Shown: positions 36,596-45,206, numbered from the stretch's first letter. The stretch: DNA of 64,000 bases from Oscillatoria sp. SIO1A7 (GCA_010672965.1 JAAHFN010000029.1:51082-115081); one strand, 5' to 3'. Program-made: numbers and translations. The notes: generated by a model from the letters alone, not told the origin.

Positions 36596-36632
36596 AAACG
36601 CGAAGTCCATTAGTTTGGATTTCGCGTTTTTT
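36596..36632 (+). terminator. Rho-independent terminator after opcA
   Basis: AAACGCGAA-G-TCC pairs with GGA-T-TTCGCGTTT around an 8-base loop, followed by TTT. It closes the fbp-tal-zwf-opcA run. Confidence 0.85.
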
Positions 36633-36733
36633 ACTAGACCTAACTCTAGATTTTGGCTCAAGTAGCAAATTGTATTGCAGCAAGGTTGCATCCAGAGCCT
36701 GGAAAGCATACGGTTGCTAGCTTTGGGAGCATT

Positions 36734-37590
36734 TCAATCTTGTAATAGGATCCTCCCAACCCACCCCAGGAGAGGAAGAAGTAGAATTTCCTCGTCGCTT
36801 ACCGACAGGGGCAACGAGCGGTACTTTCTCTTCCAGTAGTCACCTAAGAAAGATATCGCTCGAACAATTACGGAAACCAGTGTGACCCAGAATAGCTTTT
36901 GATAAATGTAGTCCAATAGCTCTTTATATTTATAAAAGCTTCCTCTAAGGTCTTTAGTTTCACCCACTCAGGGATAAAGTAACTTACCAACAGATATAAG
37001 ATAGGGAGCGCGACAACCAACCCGAAGACCAGTCTGGCCCATAATAAACTTTGAGCGATGTAGTCCAATCGCTTTTTGTTTTGATTATAGCTTTCTTTTA
37101 GATCGTATAGCATCTGGAATTGGTACTCATCAGGCTCAAATTTCAGATAATTAACCAAAAAGGCGTCATCTTCTAAATTAGGACTGACTGAGACCTGGCT
37201 AGGCAAGAAGGCCGAGAATAGTAGAAGATAATTCACCAGCAATACCAGGATTTCTATGATTCTGAACGAGCCAACGAAAACGCCAGAAATAGCCACAAAG
37301 GTTAGCAGGGTGCTATTCGTTAAGAACAGAATATTAAGTTGGTTGATTAAAAACTGACGCTCTTTTTGCTGCTGGTCGATAAGGCGGCGCACGTCTTCGG
37401 CGGCCAATTCCAGAGTGTCACGGCCTTGCTCTACTCGGGATGGTGATGGATTATCGGAATAGGACTTACGCATTGACCCTGTATCTGGTAGGGGCGAATC
37501 GCGATTTGCCCCTACCAGATACAGGATGCATAAGACAATTAAGACAATTTGCATAAGTCCTGCGGAAAATGGATTGTCGGAAGATTGCAT
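36734..37590 (-). pseudogene. Membrane protein with frameshifted internal duplication, function unknown
   Basis: Two minus-strand frames form one broken gene. The first (37590 down to 36868, 240 residues) has a helical acidic segment (DTLELAAEDVRRLIDQQQKE), two adjacent membrane helices (about 85-130), and a third helix after LDYIAQSLLWARLVFGLV. The second frame (36967 down to 36734) repeats that last part: DLRGSFYKYKELLDYIYQKL then FWVTLVSV, close to DLKESYNQNKKRLDYIAQSL in the first. So a C-terminal unit was duplicated and the join is out of frame. Residues about 10-42 come from a 99-base inserted element (37462-37560). The family is not recognised. It could still make a truncated protein. 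Confidence 0.6.
37462..37560. mobile_element. GGACTTACGC-family element inserted in frame in a gene
   Basis: Ends GGACTTACGC and GCATAAGTCC (one mismatch in 10). The core GGTAGGGGCGAATCG/CGATTTGCCCCTACC is a near-perfect hairpin. Length 99 is a multiple of three, and the frame stays open. Flanking direct repeats GGATTATCGGAA (37448-37459) and GGATTGTCGGAA (37571-37582) differ by one base. Confidence 0.75.
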
Positions 37591-37802
37591 TATTTTTTAC
37601 GATCCAGAACGTTGAGACGGGACGCCGGTTTCGTCTGCATAACCCGCTTTGCTGCGAAGCGCTCCGATCGCACTCCAGGCGATGCAGAATTATTGCCCTC
37701 GCGATCGCGATGCATAGCGACTTTACTCATAATATATTATTTTTTATAAAAGTTGAGATTTTCCCGGTTATCCAGTAGATATTTCCATGTATTTATAATG
37801 AT

Positions 37803-38065
37803 GGGTCTTTTTTCTCATTTAGATATTCCTTCGTTTTATCGCTGTCCATGTAAGGGTATGTTGCACCTATTCCCTGGCTGAAATCTTCTTCTTCGCTTAA
37901 ACTGATGTTCAAAAAATCGCGGGGGTTAAAATTATATGTACTTTTAATATATGCTATAACTTTTCATTTTCATTAATATTAGTATCCATAAGGTTTTTAT
38001 ACAAAGTTACCTCTGCTGAACCTGTCTCATTTGTGCTATATAATGCCGTTAGCGATATACTTTAT
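37803..38065 (-). pseudogene. Decayed gene remnant, unknown protein
   Basis: One frame reads ISLTALYSTNETGSAEVTLY then KNLMDTNINENEK and hits a stop. One base out, the text continues AYIKSTYNFNPRDFLNISLS, then EEEDFSQGIGATYPYMDSDK, and ends naturally at 37803. The composition (Asn, Ser, Asp, Glu) is protein-like and unlike the spacers. A single lost base near 37952 would restore it. I cannot assign a family; its place just after the eCIS gene suggests it was its downstream partner. Confidence 0.45.
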
Positions 38066-38077
38066 TGATTAATGTAT

Positions 38078-39075
38078 TTAAATTATATTTTTTAACTCGT
38101 ACTTCAGTAATTTTTCCAATGATTTCTTAACCTGCTCATAATCTTGATTCTCTTTTTGCTCCATGTGTTTTTTAGCATCTTTATATAAATCTTCAATTTT
38201 TTTCGATCGATTTTATTTTAGCCAAAGATTCATCCTTAACAAGCGGTAAACTACTATCATCATCTTTATTTAGATTCGTTTCTACCAAGCAAGTCTTTGA
38301 CTATTTTACTCTCTTTTAATTGTTGATATTTTTACCATATCAATTGAATTGCTTCATCCACATTCTTTCCTTTCACTTGCAATTCGTAACCCCTTTTGTG
38401 CATATCTGCTGTCCCGTGCTTTCCCTCCTTCTTCATTAGCCCCTTTCCCGGTTCTCTCTTGTACGTTGCTTCGTTTATCTTTCCTTCATCATTCCATTCT
38501 ATCTCAAATCTCCTTTGGATCGGTATCTGCCTTTTGCCCAGTCCCCCTTCCCTCTGCTGCTTAACATGGGTCAGTTCGTGAGCCAACAACTCCTGTCCCC
38601 CGCTCGTCCCCGGCTGGTAAGCACCCTGACGGAAGAACATGTCCTGGCCCGTCGTAAAAGCCATTGCCTGGATCGAGCGACTTAAGGCATCTGACCGGGC
38701 ATCCGCATGTACGCGCACGCCGCTAAAGTCCGCCCCGAATACCGGCTCTGCCTTGGCACGAAAGGCTTGGTCCAACTGCCGGCCGCCTCCCCGGGCGCTG
38801 TTGACCTCCGCTTCAAATTCTGGCTTGGCCGGCATTGCCCCTCCCGCACTGCCCGAGGGAGGAACGTATCGGCTGACGCGGACTGGTATCTGCGGCTGGC
38901 GCTGGATAGCTCCCTGCTTTCCTTGCTCCTTTGGCGATTCGGTCGGCTCTGCTGGGGCCTTGATGCGGCGCACAAACTCCCGGGCCACCCTATCGGCCTC
39001 TTGCTCGTGCCTATCCCCAAGAGCGCTGATGGTCAGCTTCGCCTGTACCGGTTTCTTTTCTTGATGTTTTTTTGG
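38078..39075 (-). pseudogene. eCIS-core (DUF4157) domain protein, truncated and frameshifted
   Basis: The open frame begins after a stop at 39076 with no ATG and reads KPVQAKLTISALGDRHEQEA, the canonical start of eCIS-core proteins, so the true N-terminus is lost. A GTG at 38988 is the first possible start and lies inside the domain. The domain core is good: FRAKAEPVFGADFSGVRVHA, AFTTGQDMFFRQGAY and the zinc-protease motif HELTHVKQQ. After IQLIW a stop at 38332 interrupts. The same and shifted frames then continue KYQQLKESKIVKDLLG, VETNLNKDDDSSLPLVKDES and KIEDLYKDAKKHMEQKENQD, and finish at 38078. Such proteins are cargo or toxins of extracellular contractile injection systems; no other eCIS gene is seen. 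Confidence 0.75.
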
Positions 39076-39180
39076 CTAGTGCAGCGCGGCAGAAATAATC
39101 GAGCGGCCAGATAGTCGCCGGGAGCCAGGCTACAAAATAATTTTGAATTGTTAATTTTGAATTCCGCGCAGCGGCACTAG

Positions 39181-41247
39181 CTATTTGTCTGTGTTTTCTT
39201 TTGGCAGACGCCTCACCTCGGTGGGGGCGTTTTGGGAGCCGGGGTTTTGGCTGCGAGATTTGCCAGTAGAAGAACCCGAATCCACTCGCCTGACCTCCGT
39301 GGGAGCATTTTGGGAGTCGGGGTTTTGGCTGCGAGATTGACCAGCAGAAGAACCCGAATCCACTCGCCTGACTTCGGTGGGAGCGTTTTGGGAGTCGGGG
39401 TTTTGACTGCGAGATTTGCGAGCAGGAGAACCCGAATCCACTCGCCTGACCTCGGTGGGAGCGCTATCTCGCCGCGCAGTTCGTTGGGAAACTTGCGTGG
39501 GCTCTCCCAAGGACATTCTCTGCCGAGAAGGAGTCCCGCTACTTTTCCCTGGGCCATTGTATTGGATGCGGGTCACTCCATCTGGCGGACTCCAGGCTGC
39601 GGGCGGCTCGGGGTCGGCGGCAGCGAAAAGCTCTGGAGCTTCCTGGGCGAGTTCTTCGAGAATTTCATAATGCTCCTCATCATCCCTAAGCTGCATTTTC
39701 TGGCGCAGTTGTCGCAGAGCCTCTAGACTGCTGGCCGGAGTCACGTTGCCAACCTCTAACTCATCTTTGAGAATTCCTTTATATGCCTGCAAGCGCTCTT
39801 GTTTTTCGACAGTGGACAAAACATTGTAGAGCAGATCCAGCTCGTTGGGTTTGAGATCGTCTAAGGAGCGATCGCGGAGATAGGCAGAAAAGCCAACACC
39901 CAATTTTTTCTCCAGCTTTTTCAGCTCGCGACGCAGCTTTTCTCCTTGGCTTTCCAACTTATATTGCTGGCTAGTACGGTTCCAGGTTCGATACAGCCAG
40001 AAGCTGCTCACCATCAGCACGATACCTTGGAATGCGAACTGCACTGGCACAGGAAAGCGCAATATTTCGGGACGACCGCCATAAATATAGAAAAAGTTAA
40101 AGGCAAAAAATGCTGCCCCCGAAAACACTCTATGTATTGCCGTTTCCTTTAATGCTTGTTTCTCGGCATCGCTCGCCGATGGGTTTTTCCCCAGAGCCGC
40201 AGATATCGCCGCTTTTTCTATAGCCCGCCAAATAAGACAAGAAACTCCGGTAAAGGCGGCAAAGGTCATGGGCACTGCCACTATCTTGGGAATCGGTATT
40301 GCCTGACCCAAGATATAGAAACCGGGCTTAAACAAACCGCCCAATTGATTGGCTTCGTGCGCCCAAGCCCCGGAAAAGTAGTAGCTAAAGTTACCGGGAG
40401 CGAGGACGGCATAGGCGAAATAGCCCACTACCATACCCACATAACCGTATTGCACTAATTTCCGTCCGGGCTTCGCAACCAGCTCTGTCCAGTAAGACTT
40501 CTCGGCATCAATATCCATACAGGGCTTTCTGCAAGTTATGCAGGCACTTTCTTCCTGTCCCTGGCTGTTGACCGTGCGACATGTGGACTGGGTAATGCTC
40601 CCTCTTGGTTGGGTATGGGCTTCGCTAGCCAAGAGACCTCTAGGGCCGGTGAAAACCAGTTGCACGATACCAAAAGGGCAGACATAATGACACCAACTTC
40701 TACCGCCATATAGGAATACCATTGTCATGGCGGACAGGATAGTAGCGAGCAAAAAGCAGCCTAACAATATGCGATGAGAATTAACAAATAGCGGTCGGAA
40801 ACATAAGCCGATAAAAAACAAGCCAAATTGCAGGTATAAGTGATTTCTGACTAGCCAGGTATTTTCCTCGATATCCAGCTTGGGCTGCCTCCCCAAGGCT
40901 CTGCTAATCTGAGACATAAAATAGAGCGGGCAAATTCGCCGCCAAGCTTCGTGGCCGAAGGTGAGGACGAATATAATGGCACTGGGAACTACCATGCCCC
41001 AAAAAACCTGGGCTCCAATTGGATAAGGTTCCTCCTGAATGCATTCTCCCCGAACTTGGATGCAGGTATCGGGATTATTGAAGAAAGCAGGATCGAGGAA
41101 GCGATTGCTAAAAAGGCTGCCTGAGTCGTGGGCGGTCAGCGCCGCCGAAAACGGGTCGTAAAATAAGGAGGCAATTAAGACTAGCCAGGATATTGCCAAG
41201 ATCCACCTGACTATGCGGATATTTTTTTCTGGTATTCTACTAAACAC
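39181..41247 (-). CDS. Membrane 4Fe-4S protein (NosR/NapH-like core) with repeat tail
   Basis: A 688-residue polytopic protein. Membrane helices span about 12-32, 80-98, 137-200, 262-290 and 380-425. Cysteine motifs sit on loops: RRICPLYF (Cys106), WCHYVCPFG (Cys186, Cys190), STCRT (Cys223) and CITCRKPCMD (Cys236, 239, 243), which suggests one or two Fe-S clusters and electron transfer in the membrane. A coiled coil (about 430-460) and an acidic helical part follow. The last 100 residues hold four copies of a unit APTEVRRVDSGS-SRSQNP. The core resembles NosR/NapH-type ferredoxins in pattern; the exact family and donor are unknown. Its neighbour upstream on the same strand is a Ser/Thr kinase, and the Ser/Thr-rich tail could be a substrate (inference). 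Confidence 0.8.
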   Translation of the reverse strand: MFSRIPEKNIRIVRWILAISWLVLIASLFYDPFSAALTAHDSGSLFSNRFLDPAFFNNPDTCIQVRGECIQEEPYPIGAQVFWGMVVPSAIIFVLTFGHEAWRRICPLYFMSQISRALGRQPKLDIEENTWLVRNHLYLQFGLFFIGLCFRPLFVNSHRILLGCFLLATILSAMTMVFLYGGRSWCHYVCPFGIVQLVFTGPRGLLASEAHTQPRGSITQSTCRTVNSQGQEESACITCRKPCMDIDAEKSYWTELVAKPGRKLVQYGYVGMVVGYFAYAVLAPGNFSYYFSGAWAHEANQLGGLFKPGFYILGQAIPIPKIVAVPMTFAAFTGVSCLIWRAIEKAAISAALGKNPSASDAEKQALKETAIHRVFSGAAFFAFNFFYIYGGRPEILRFPVPVQFAFQGIVLMVSSFWLYRTWNRTSQQYKLESQGEKLRRELKKLEKKLGVGFSAYLRDRSLDDLKPNELDLLYNVLSTVEKQERLQAYKGILKDELEVGNVTPASSLEALRQLRQKMQLRDDEEHYEILEELAQEAPELFAAADPEPPAAWSPPDGVTRIQYNGPGKSSGTPSRQRMSLGEPTQVSQRTARRDSAPTEVRRVDSGSPARKSRSQNPDSQNAPTEVRRVDSGSSAGQSRSQNPDSQNAPTEVRRVDSGSSTGKSRSQNPGSQNAPTEVRRLPKENTDK
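39190..39500 (-). repeat. Coding tandem repeat of about 78-81 bases in the Fe-S protein tail
   Basis: Four near-identical copies encode APTEVRRVDSGS followed by a Ser/Arg/Gln/Asn stretch. Copies differ by a few bases, so duplication was recent. The unit keeps frame. Confidence 0.8.
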
Positions 41248-41292
41248 CTTGTTATTCCTCTCATAATTAGTAATATAGCACTAAGCAATTAG

Positions 41293-41374
41293 CTGTCTTC
41301 TTTGCTATCCACAATTTCGGCAATCGACGCTTGCCGAGCCGGCAGGTCAAAGGCATTGATACAGTCTTGGATAG
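41293..41374 (-). pseudogene. Fragment of the MFS transporter gene
   Basis: The minus strand reads CINAFDLPARQASIAEIVDS KED and then stops. It is nearly identical to CINAFDVPARQAFIAEIVDS in the intact MFS gene (51352-51430). It lies directly downstream of a kinase gene, just as the intact MFS gene lies downstream of the other kinase copy. Confidence 0.8.
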
Positions 41375-41409
41375 TAACTGACTTCAGTTGAGAAAAACAC
41401 AAAATGATA

Positions 41410-44046
41410 TTAATCCACTGGCTCAAAATCGTAACCCGTTCGAGAGCGGCTATCTTCTTTGGAAGGCATTCTCTTAACTTTTACTAGGGCGAAACCGGGT
41501 GGAACATCCCCGTCGCTGGTAAACTTGATTTCCCCCGATGTTCCGCTGGCTGAAAAACCGCGCTCGGCAAGCGCCTTTTGAATTTTTTCGCGAGTCGGAC
41601 TATCGCCGCTGCGCCGTATCGCTTCAATTAATGCTTGGGCGGCATCGTAGGACATGGCCGTTACCCAATTGACGCTAGCACCCCAAAGTTCGTCAGCTCG
41701 CTGCGAAAACGGATCCGATGAATCGTAGCTCCAAGCAACCGCTAGCACCATGTCAACCGCTGCTTCTCCACCTTCTTGCAAAGTTTCATGTCTATATAAA
41801 GTAGCAAGATCTCCCAAAACCCTTAAATCGCCAAAATCCTTGGGATGGTTATTGATACGCCGCAAAACTTCCCAGGTTTTTTCCAATGTGGAGATACTCG
41901 GTAAGAGCAGAATTACCTCCGCACCTTTTTCCTTGGCTTGTTGCAGGCTCTCTTTGGCGTCAAAATCCTTCTCAGATAGATTGAAATGCTCTACTACTTC
42001 CCCCTTTTTATCCACCAGCAGCTCTTTTTCAAATTTTGCTGTCATGTCGCGGATATAAGCTAATTTGGGGTTGCTAAAGATTGCGACTTTCTGGAGTTCC
42101 CAGGTCTCTACCATGCGATCGGCCAAGGCTTGAGAGCCCTTGAGAGTGTCGATCCGATTGGTGCGAAATAGGTAAGGATTGGTGCCATCGGTCAGGCTGT
42201 CCATGACGCTGATGGGAGTCACTAAAACCAAATTTTTCTCTTGGTAAATCTGGCCAGCGTTCCTGCTAACCTCCGTGCGATTGTGACCCATGACGCCGAG
42301 TATCTCGCTATCGGCCAACTCCCGGGCAAGTTGTTCGATATTGTCTGGATCGTCTTTGTCGTTAGCGATAACCAGCCTTAGCGGCACGCCATTAATTCCG
42401 CCCTGCTGCTGGTTTACTTCATCTTGAGCTTGGGCAAATCCCCGCAACATCTCCTGCGCCCGGTCGGGTTTGTTCGCGGGAACGGAGACGGCCAGGGTGT
42501 ATGACTTGCCATCGTTAATCAGAGCATTATTCCAGTAAATGCGGGTTTCGGGAGCATTGCGACTTATATCGAGGGCAGCTTTAAATTTATTAGCGGCTTG
42601 CCAATAGTCTTGAGCCGCCATTGCCCGAACGCCCTCATCTTTTAATTTGCTAAATTGTTCGCTGCCCTGACCCTCCGCTGCGAGCAAAATTTTTTCTCCG
42701 GAACTGATGGGTGCGGTGGAGCTTACAGTGGAGCCTTTAGTTGTAGTTGATTTATCCCCACCTTCATCTTTGCCTATAGTCGGATTTGGATCGATCGGAT
42801 TTGGGGGGTTCGAAGCAAATCTACTTGCCAACCACGGCCAGCCTGCTAGCGCAACTAAGGCGACAACCGCTACAGCCCCCAGAGATAGGAGTTTTAGCGG
42901 CAGTCCAGAAGGTGCTGGGGTGGCGGAAGATGATACCGGGGACGGTGCCGGGGCGGCGAAAGACGATACTGGGGAGGGTGCTGGGGTCGGCGAAAATACT
43001 GCCGGAGTTGCTGCCGGAATTGCTGCCGGAATTGCTGCCGGAATTGCTGCCGGAGTTGCTGCCGGAACTGTTGCCGGAACTGTTGCCGGAACTCTTGCCG
43101 GAACTCTTGCCGGAACTGTTGCTGGAGTTGTAGGGGCTGAAGAACCCTTTACCCGGGGGACTATAGTGGGCCGATCGTGGGAGTCAGATTCTAGAGAGTT
43201 CAGAGCTATCAGAGCTTCCTTGGCACTCTGGTAGCGATCGCGCCAGTTTTGACGCACCATCCGGTTGAGGAACTCTTTTAGTCCCGAACTCGCTCCCCGA
43301 GCCAAATGCTGCCAGTGAATTTCGTCGCTGTCGGCGTCCCTATGGTCTGTTTCTAGTTGCAGAGCATTGATTCCCGTGAGGGCTTCGACGGCTATCATTC
43401 CCAAAGAATAAAGGTCGCTGTTATATTTCGGCCGACCGGCAGCCTGTTCCATTGCCCTGTATCCCTTTGTGCCGATGACAGTAAGGCCAACCCCTCCCGA
43501 GTGGCTGACCATTTGCCCGCGCACTTGTTTGACGGCACCAAAATCGACTAGCACCAAGGCATTATCTTGCTGGCGGCGAATGATGTTGTCGGGTTTTATA
43601 TCCCTATGGATGACGTTGTTCCTATGTACGAAGTCCAGAACTTCTAAGACTTGGCAGACCATTTGGATGACTTTGTTTTCCGGCCAGGGCTTCCCCGGGA
43701 CCAGTTCGGAACTCAGGGGATGTCCATTAATCAACTCTTGGACCAAGTAGAATTCTTGGTCTTCTTCAAAATAGGCTAAAAGCTGGGGAATCCGATCGTG
43801 CTTCTTGCCCAGGGTTTCCAGGGCTTCTGCTTCTCTGCGGAAAAATTCCTGCGCTATTTCCCAGCGTTCTTGTCGGGAGCCTTCGGACAATGTGGGGTCA
43901 TCTATACCTAATGGTTTGAGCTGCTTGACCACGCATTTAGGCTGGGTCGGTTGGTTCCAGTCTTGGGCTATGTAAGTCTGCCCGAAGCCTCCGGTCCCCA
44001 GGATATTCTGAATTTTGTAACGCTGGTTTAGTAGTTGGTCTATCAT
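41410..44046 (-). CDS. Ser/Thr kinase fused to a periplasmic-type ligand-binding domain (copy 1)
   Basis: 878 residues. N-terminal Hanks-type kinase (about 10-277) with GTGGFG loop, Lys41, HRDIKPDN (Asp149) and DFG (Asp168), all intact; the P+1 region reads GYRAMEQ. A proline/alanine repeat linker (about 300-345) leads to one membrane helix (about 388-410). A TPR-like pair follows (FSKLKDEGVRAMAAQDYWQA), then a type I periplasmic-binding fold of the branched-chain amino acid receptor class (about 515-865: TLAVSVPANK, GVMGHNRTEVS, VTAMSYDAAQALIEAI). The binding domain should face the periplasm and the kinase the cytoplasm, giving a ligand-gated kinase. A close paralog is at 52325. Downstream is an MFS fragment and then the Fe-S protein. 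Confidence 0.92.
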   Translation of the reverse strand: MIDQLLNQRYKIQNILGTGGFGQTYIAQDWNQPTQPKCVVKQLKPLGIDDPTLSEGSRQERWEIAQEFFRREAEALETLGKKHDRIPQLLAYFEEDQEFYLVQELINGHPLSSELVPGKPWPENKVIQMVCQVLEVLDFVHRNNVIHRDIKPDNIIRRQQDNALVLVDFGAVKQVRGQMVSHSGGVGLTVIGTKGYRAMEQAAGRPKYNSDLYSLGMIAVEALTGINALQLETDHRDADSDEIHWQHLARGASSGLKEFLNRMVRQNWRDRYQSAKEALIALNSLESDSHDRPTIVPRVKGSSAPTTPATVPARVPARVPATVPATVPAATPAAIPAAIPAAIPAATPAVFSPTPAPSPVSSFAAPAPSPVSSSATPAPSGLPLKLLSLGAVAVVALVALAGWPWLASRFASNPPNPIDPNPTIGKDEGGDKSTTTKGSTVSSTAPISSGEKILLAAEGQGSEQFSKLKDEGVRAMAAQDYWQAANKFKAALDISRNAPETRIYWNNALINDGKSYTLAVSVPANKPDRAQEMLRGFAQAQDEVNQQQGGINGVPLRLVIANDKDDPDNIEQLARELADSEILGVMGHNRTEVSRNAGQIYQEKNLVLVTPISVMDSLTDGTNPYLFRTNRIDTLKGSQALADRMVETWELQKVAIFSNPKLAYIRDMTAKFEKELLVDKKGEVVEHFNLSEKDFDAKESLQQAKEKGAEVILLLPSISTLEKTWEVLRRINNHPKDFGDLRVLGDLATLYRHETLQEGGEAAVDMVLAVAWSYDSSDPFSQRADELWGASVNWVTAMSYDAAQALIEAIRRSGDSPTREKIQKALAERGFSASGTSGEIKFTSDGDVPPGFALVKVKRMPSKEDSRSRTGYDFEPVD
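43005..43130 (-). repeat. 12-base tandem repeats in the kinase linker
   Basis: About ten copies of GCCGGAATTGCT-like units (plus-strand reading) encode VPATVPA/IPAAIPA tetrapeptides. The unit keeps frame and lengthens the linker between kinase and membrane helix relative to the paralog. Confidence 0.85.
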
Positions 44047-44312
44047 TGGATTGGCGGTTTGAGACTGGCTCGGTAAGTTTTGGAAAATAAGTCTTGTTAT
44101 TTTTAATTTGGCTAGGACTTACGGAAAGTATGCAAGTTTAGTCTTTTTTAGGGGCAATCCCCCTGTTCCCCCTGCGATCGCCCCATCCATATAGTTTATA
44201 GATATAAGCTTAAGATGGCCTGCCCCTCCCGTAACGCAGGGCTGGTTCTCTGGCGATCGCCCCCCTCCCGTAACTGCTGGTCCTCTGGCGGTCAATCCGA
44301 GCCAGATTGTGC

Positions 44313-44383
44313 CTCAGTTTTCCAGAAAATTTGGCGATCGCAGTTGGTTTTGGGGCGATCGCCAAATTTTCTGGAAAACTGAG
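44313..44383. repeat. Perfect 29-bp inverted repeat containing HIP1
   Basis: Left arm 44313-44341 begins CTCAGTTTTCCAGAAAATTT and ends GCGATCGC. The right arm 44355-44383 is its exact reverse complement. The loop is 13 bases. Could form a cruciform or strong RNA hairpin. Confidence 0.9.
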
Positions 44384-44390
44384 AAACCTA

Positions 44391-44455
44391 AGAAACCGGG
44401 TTTTTGTAGCAAATTCTGCCTCGGGGACAGAGCTTGTCTAAAAAACCCGGTTTCT
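44391..44455. repeat. AACCGGGTTT hairpin with long loop (copy 1)
   Basis: AGAAACCGGGTTTTT at the left and AAAAACCCGGTTTCT at the right, with a loop containing TTCTGCC and GCTTGTCT. The loop is shared with the next copy, so this is a dispersed repeat rather than a simple terminator. Confidence 0.75.
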
Positions 44456-44513
44456 CCTGGCGTACCATTTATGCCATTTGGTCCCACCGATCGCGCCTTA
44501 ACTCAGAAACCTC

Positions 44514-44578
44514 AGAAACCGGGTTTTTGTACAATGTTCTGCCTGAGAGACAAGGCTTGTCTAAAAAACCCGGTTTCT
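44514..44578. repeat. AACCGGGTTT hairpin with long loop (copy 2)
   Basis: Same ends and the same loop words (TTCTGCCTGAGAGACAAGGC versus TTCTGCCTCGGGGACAGAGC). Direct repeat of copy 1 with the same orientation, 123 bases apart. Confidence 0.75.
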
Positions 44579-44682
44579 TTTTTTGGGGCAAAACGCGATC
44601 TGCATCAATAAAATAGCGATCGCCATCTAAAATAGCGATCGCCCATCTATGAGAAAAAAGGGAAAAGGCGTAAGGCAGCGGG

Positions 44683-45066
44683 CTAAGGACGCTCTCTGGT
44701 GGGTTCTACAAACAGAGTATTCGCTCTGACAAAGCAATAAGACTCGTATCCTCCATCGACTTTTAGCCAAGGCAGCCCTCTTTCGTCTTTTTCAATATAA
44801 GGAGGTCCGCCCCCGAAATGTTCGCTTGCAAGGTAAAGAGCTTGAGCCGGTCGCTTTACTTCCACCACGGGGTATTTGGTTCCCGGACCGCTACGGCAGT
44901 TAAGGCCATCGGGATCTGGATCTACAACTTCCCAGATGCGAGCTTCGCGAACGTCATAATAATCGCCGTTAGCGTCTGCACTGGGAATGTCGGCGGACGC
45001 AACAGCGGCGGTAGGAACCGCAGAAATTGAAGAAATTAAACTAAGTGCTAACAGTCGTCGTAACAT
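44683..45066 (-). CDS. Secreted SH3b-domain protein
   Basis: A 127-residue exported protein. Signal peptide MLRRLLALSLISSISAVPTA ends near AVA-SA. The mature part is one bacterial SH3 domain: LNCRSGPGTKYPVVEV (the typical LNVRSGPGxxYPVV core), then LYLASEHFGG and GLPWLKVDGGYESYCFVRAN. Two cysteines (in LNCRSG and SYCFV) could form a disulfide. SH3b domains often bind cell-wall peptides. It lies on the same strand as the kinase and lipoprotein genes, so an envelope role fits. The ATG at 45064-45066 is preceded by AAGGAGAAAACAG on the minus strand, a good ribosome-binding site. Confidence 0.85.
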   Translation of the reverse strand: MLRRLLALSLISSISAVPTAAVASADIPSADANGDYYDVREARIWEVVDPDPDGLNCRSGPGTKYPVVEVKRPAQALYLASEHFGGGPPYIEKDERGLPWLKVDGGYESYCFVRANTLFVEPTRERP

Positions 45067-45206
45067 CTCTGTTTTCTCCTTATAGACAGTACCTGTAATA
45101 CCGGTATTTTGGAGGTCTATCGCACTTCCCGTAACGCCGCCAACTGGAAAGCAGCGATCGCGCCAGTCGGGAAAAGAGCGATCGCCTCGACCCGCGTTAT
45201 TTTAGT

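Larger units (their letters stand above)
44047..44682. other. Spacer rich in palindromes
   Basis: Holds a left GGACTTACGG half element (44114), GCCCCTCCCGTAAC repeats (44222-44275), a perfect 29-base inverted repeat (44313-44383), two AACCGGGTTT hairpins (44391-44455, 44514-44578) and HIP1 clusters (44600-44645). No gene seen. Confidence 0.7.

Noticed and set aside
39232..39726. Plus-strand frame opposite the Fe-S protein tail
   Set aside because: Antisense of the coding tandem repeat; no independent signature.
41293..41374. Small separate gene after kinase copy 1
   Set aside because: It has no start and is an exact internal piece of the MFS transporter; reported as a gene fragment instead.
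42707..43234. Plus-strand frame opposite kinase copy 1
   Set aside because: Antisense shadow of the Pro/Ala repeat linker and kinase region.
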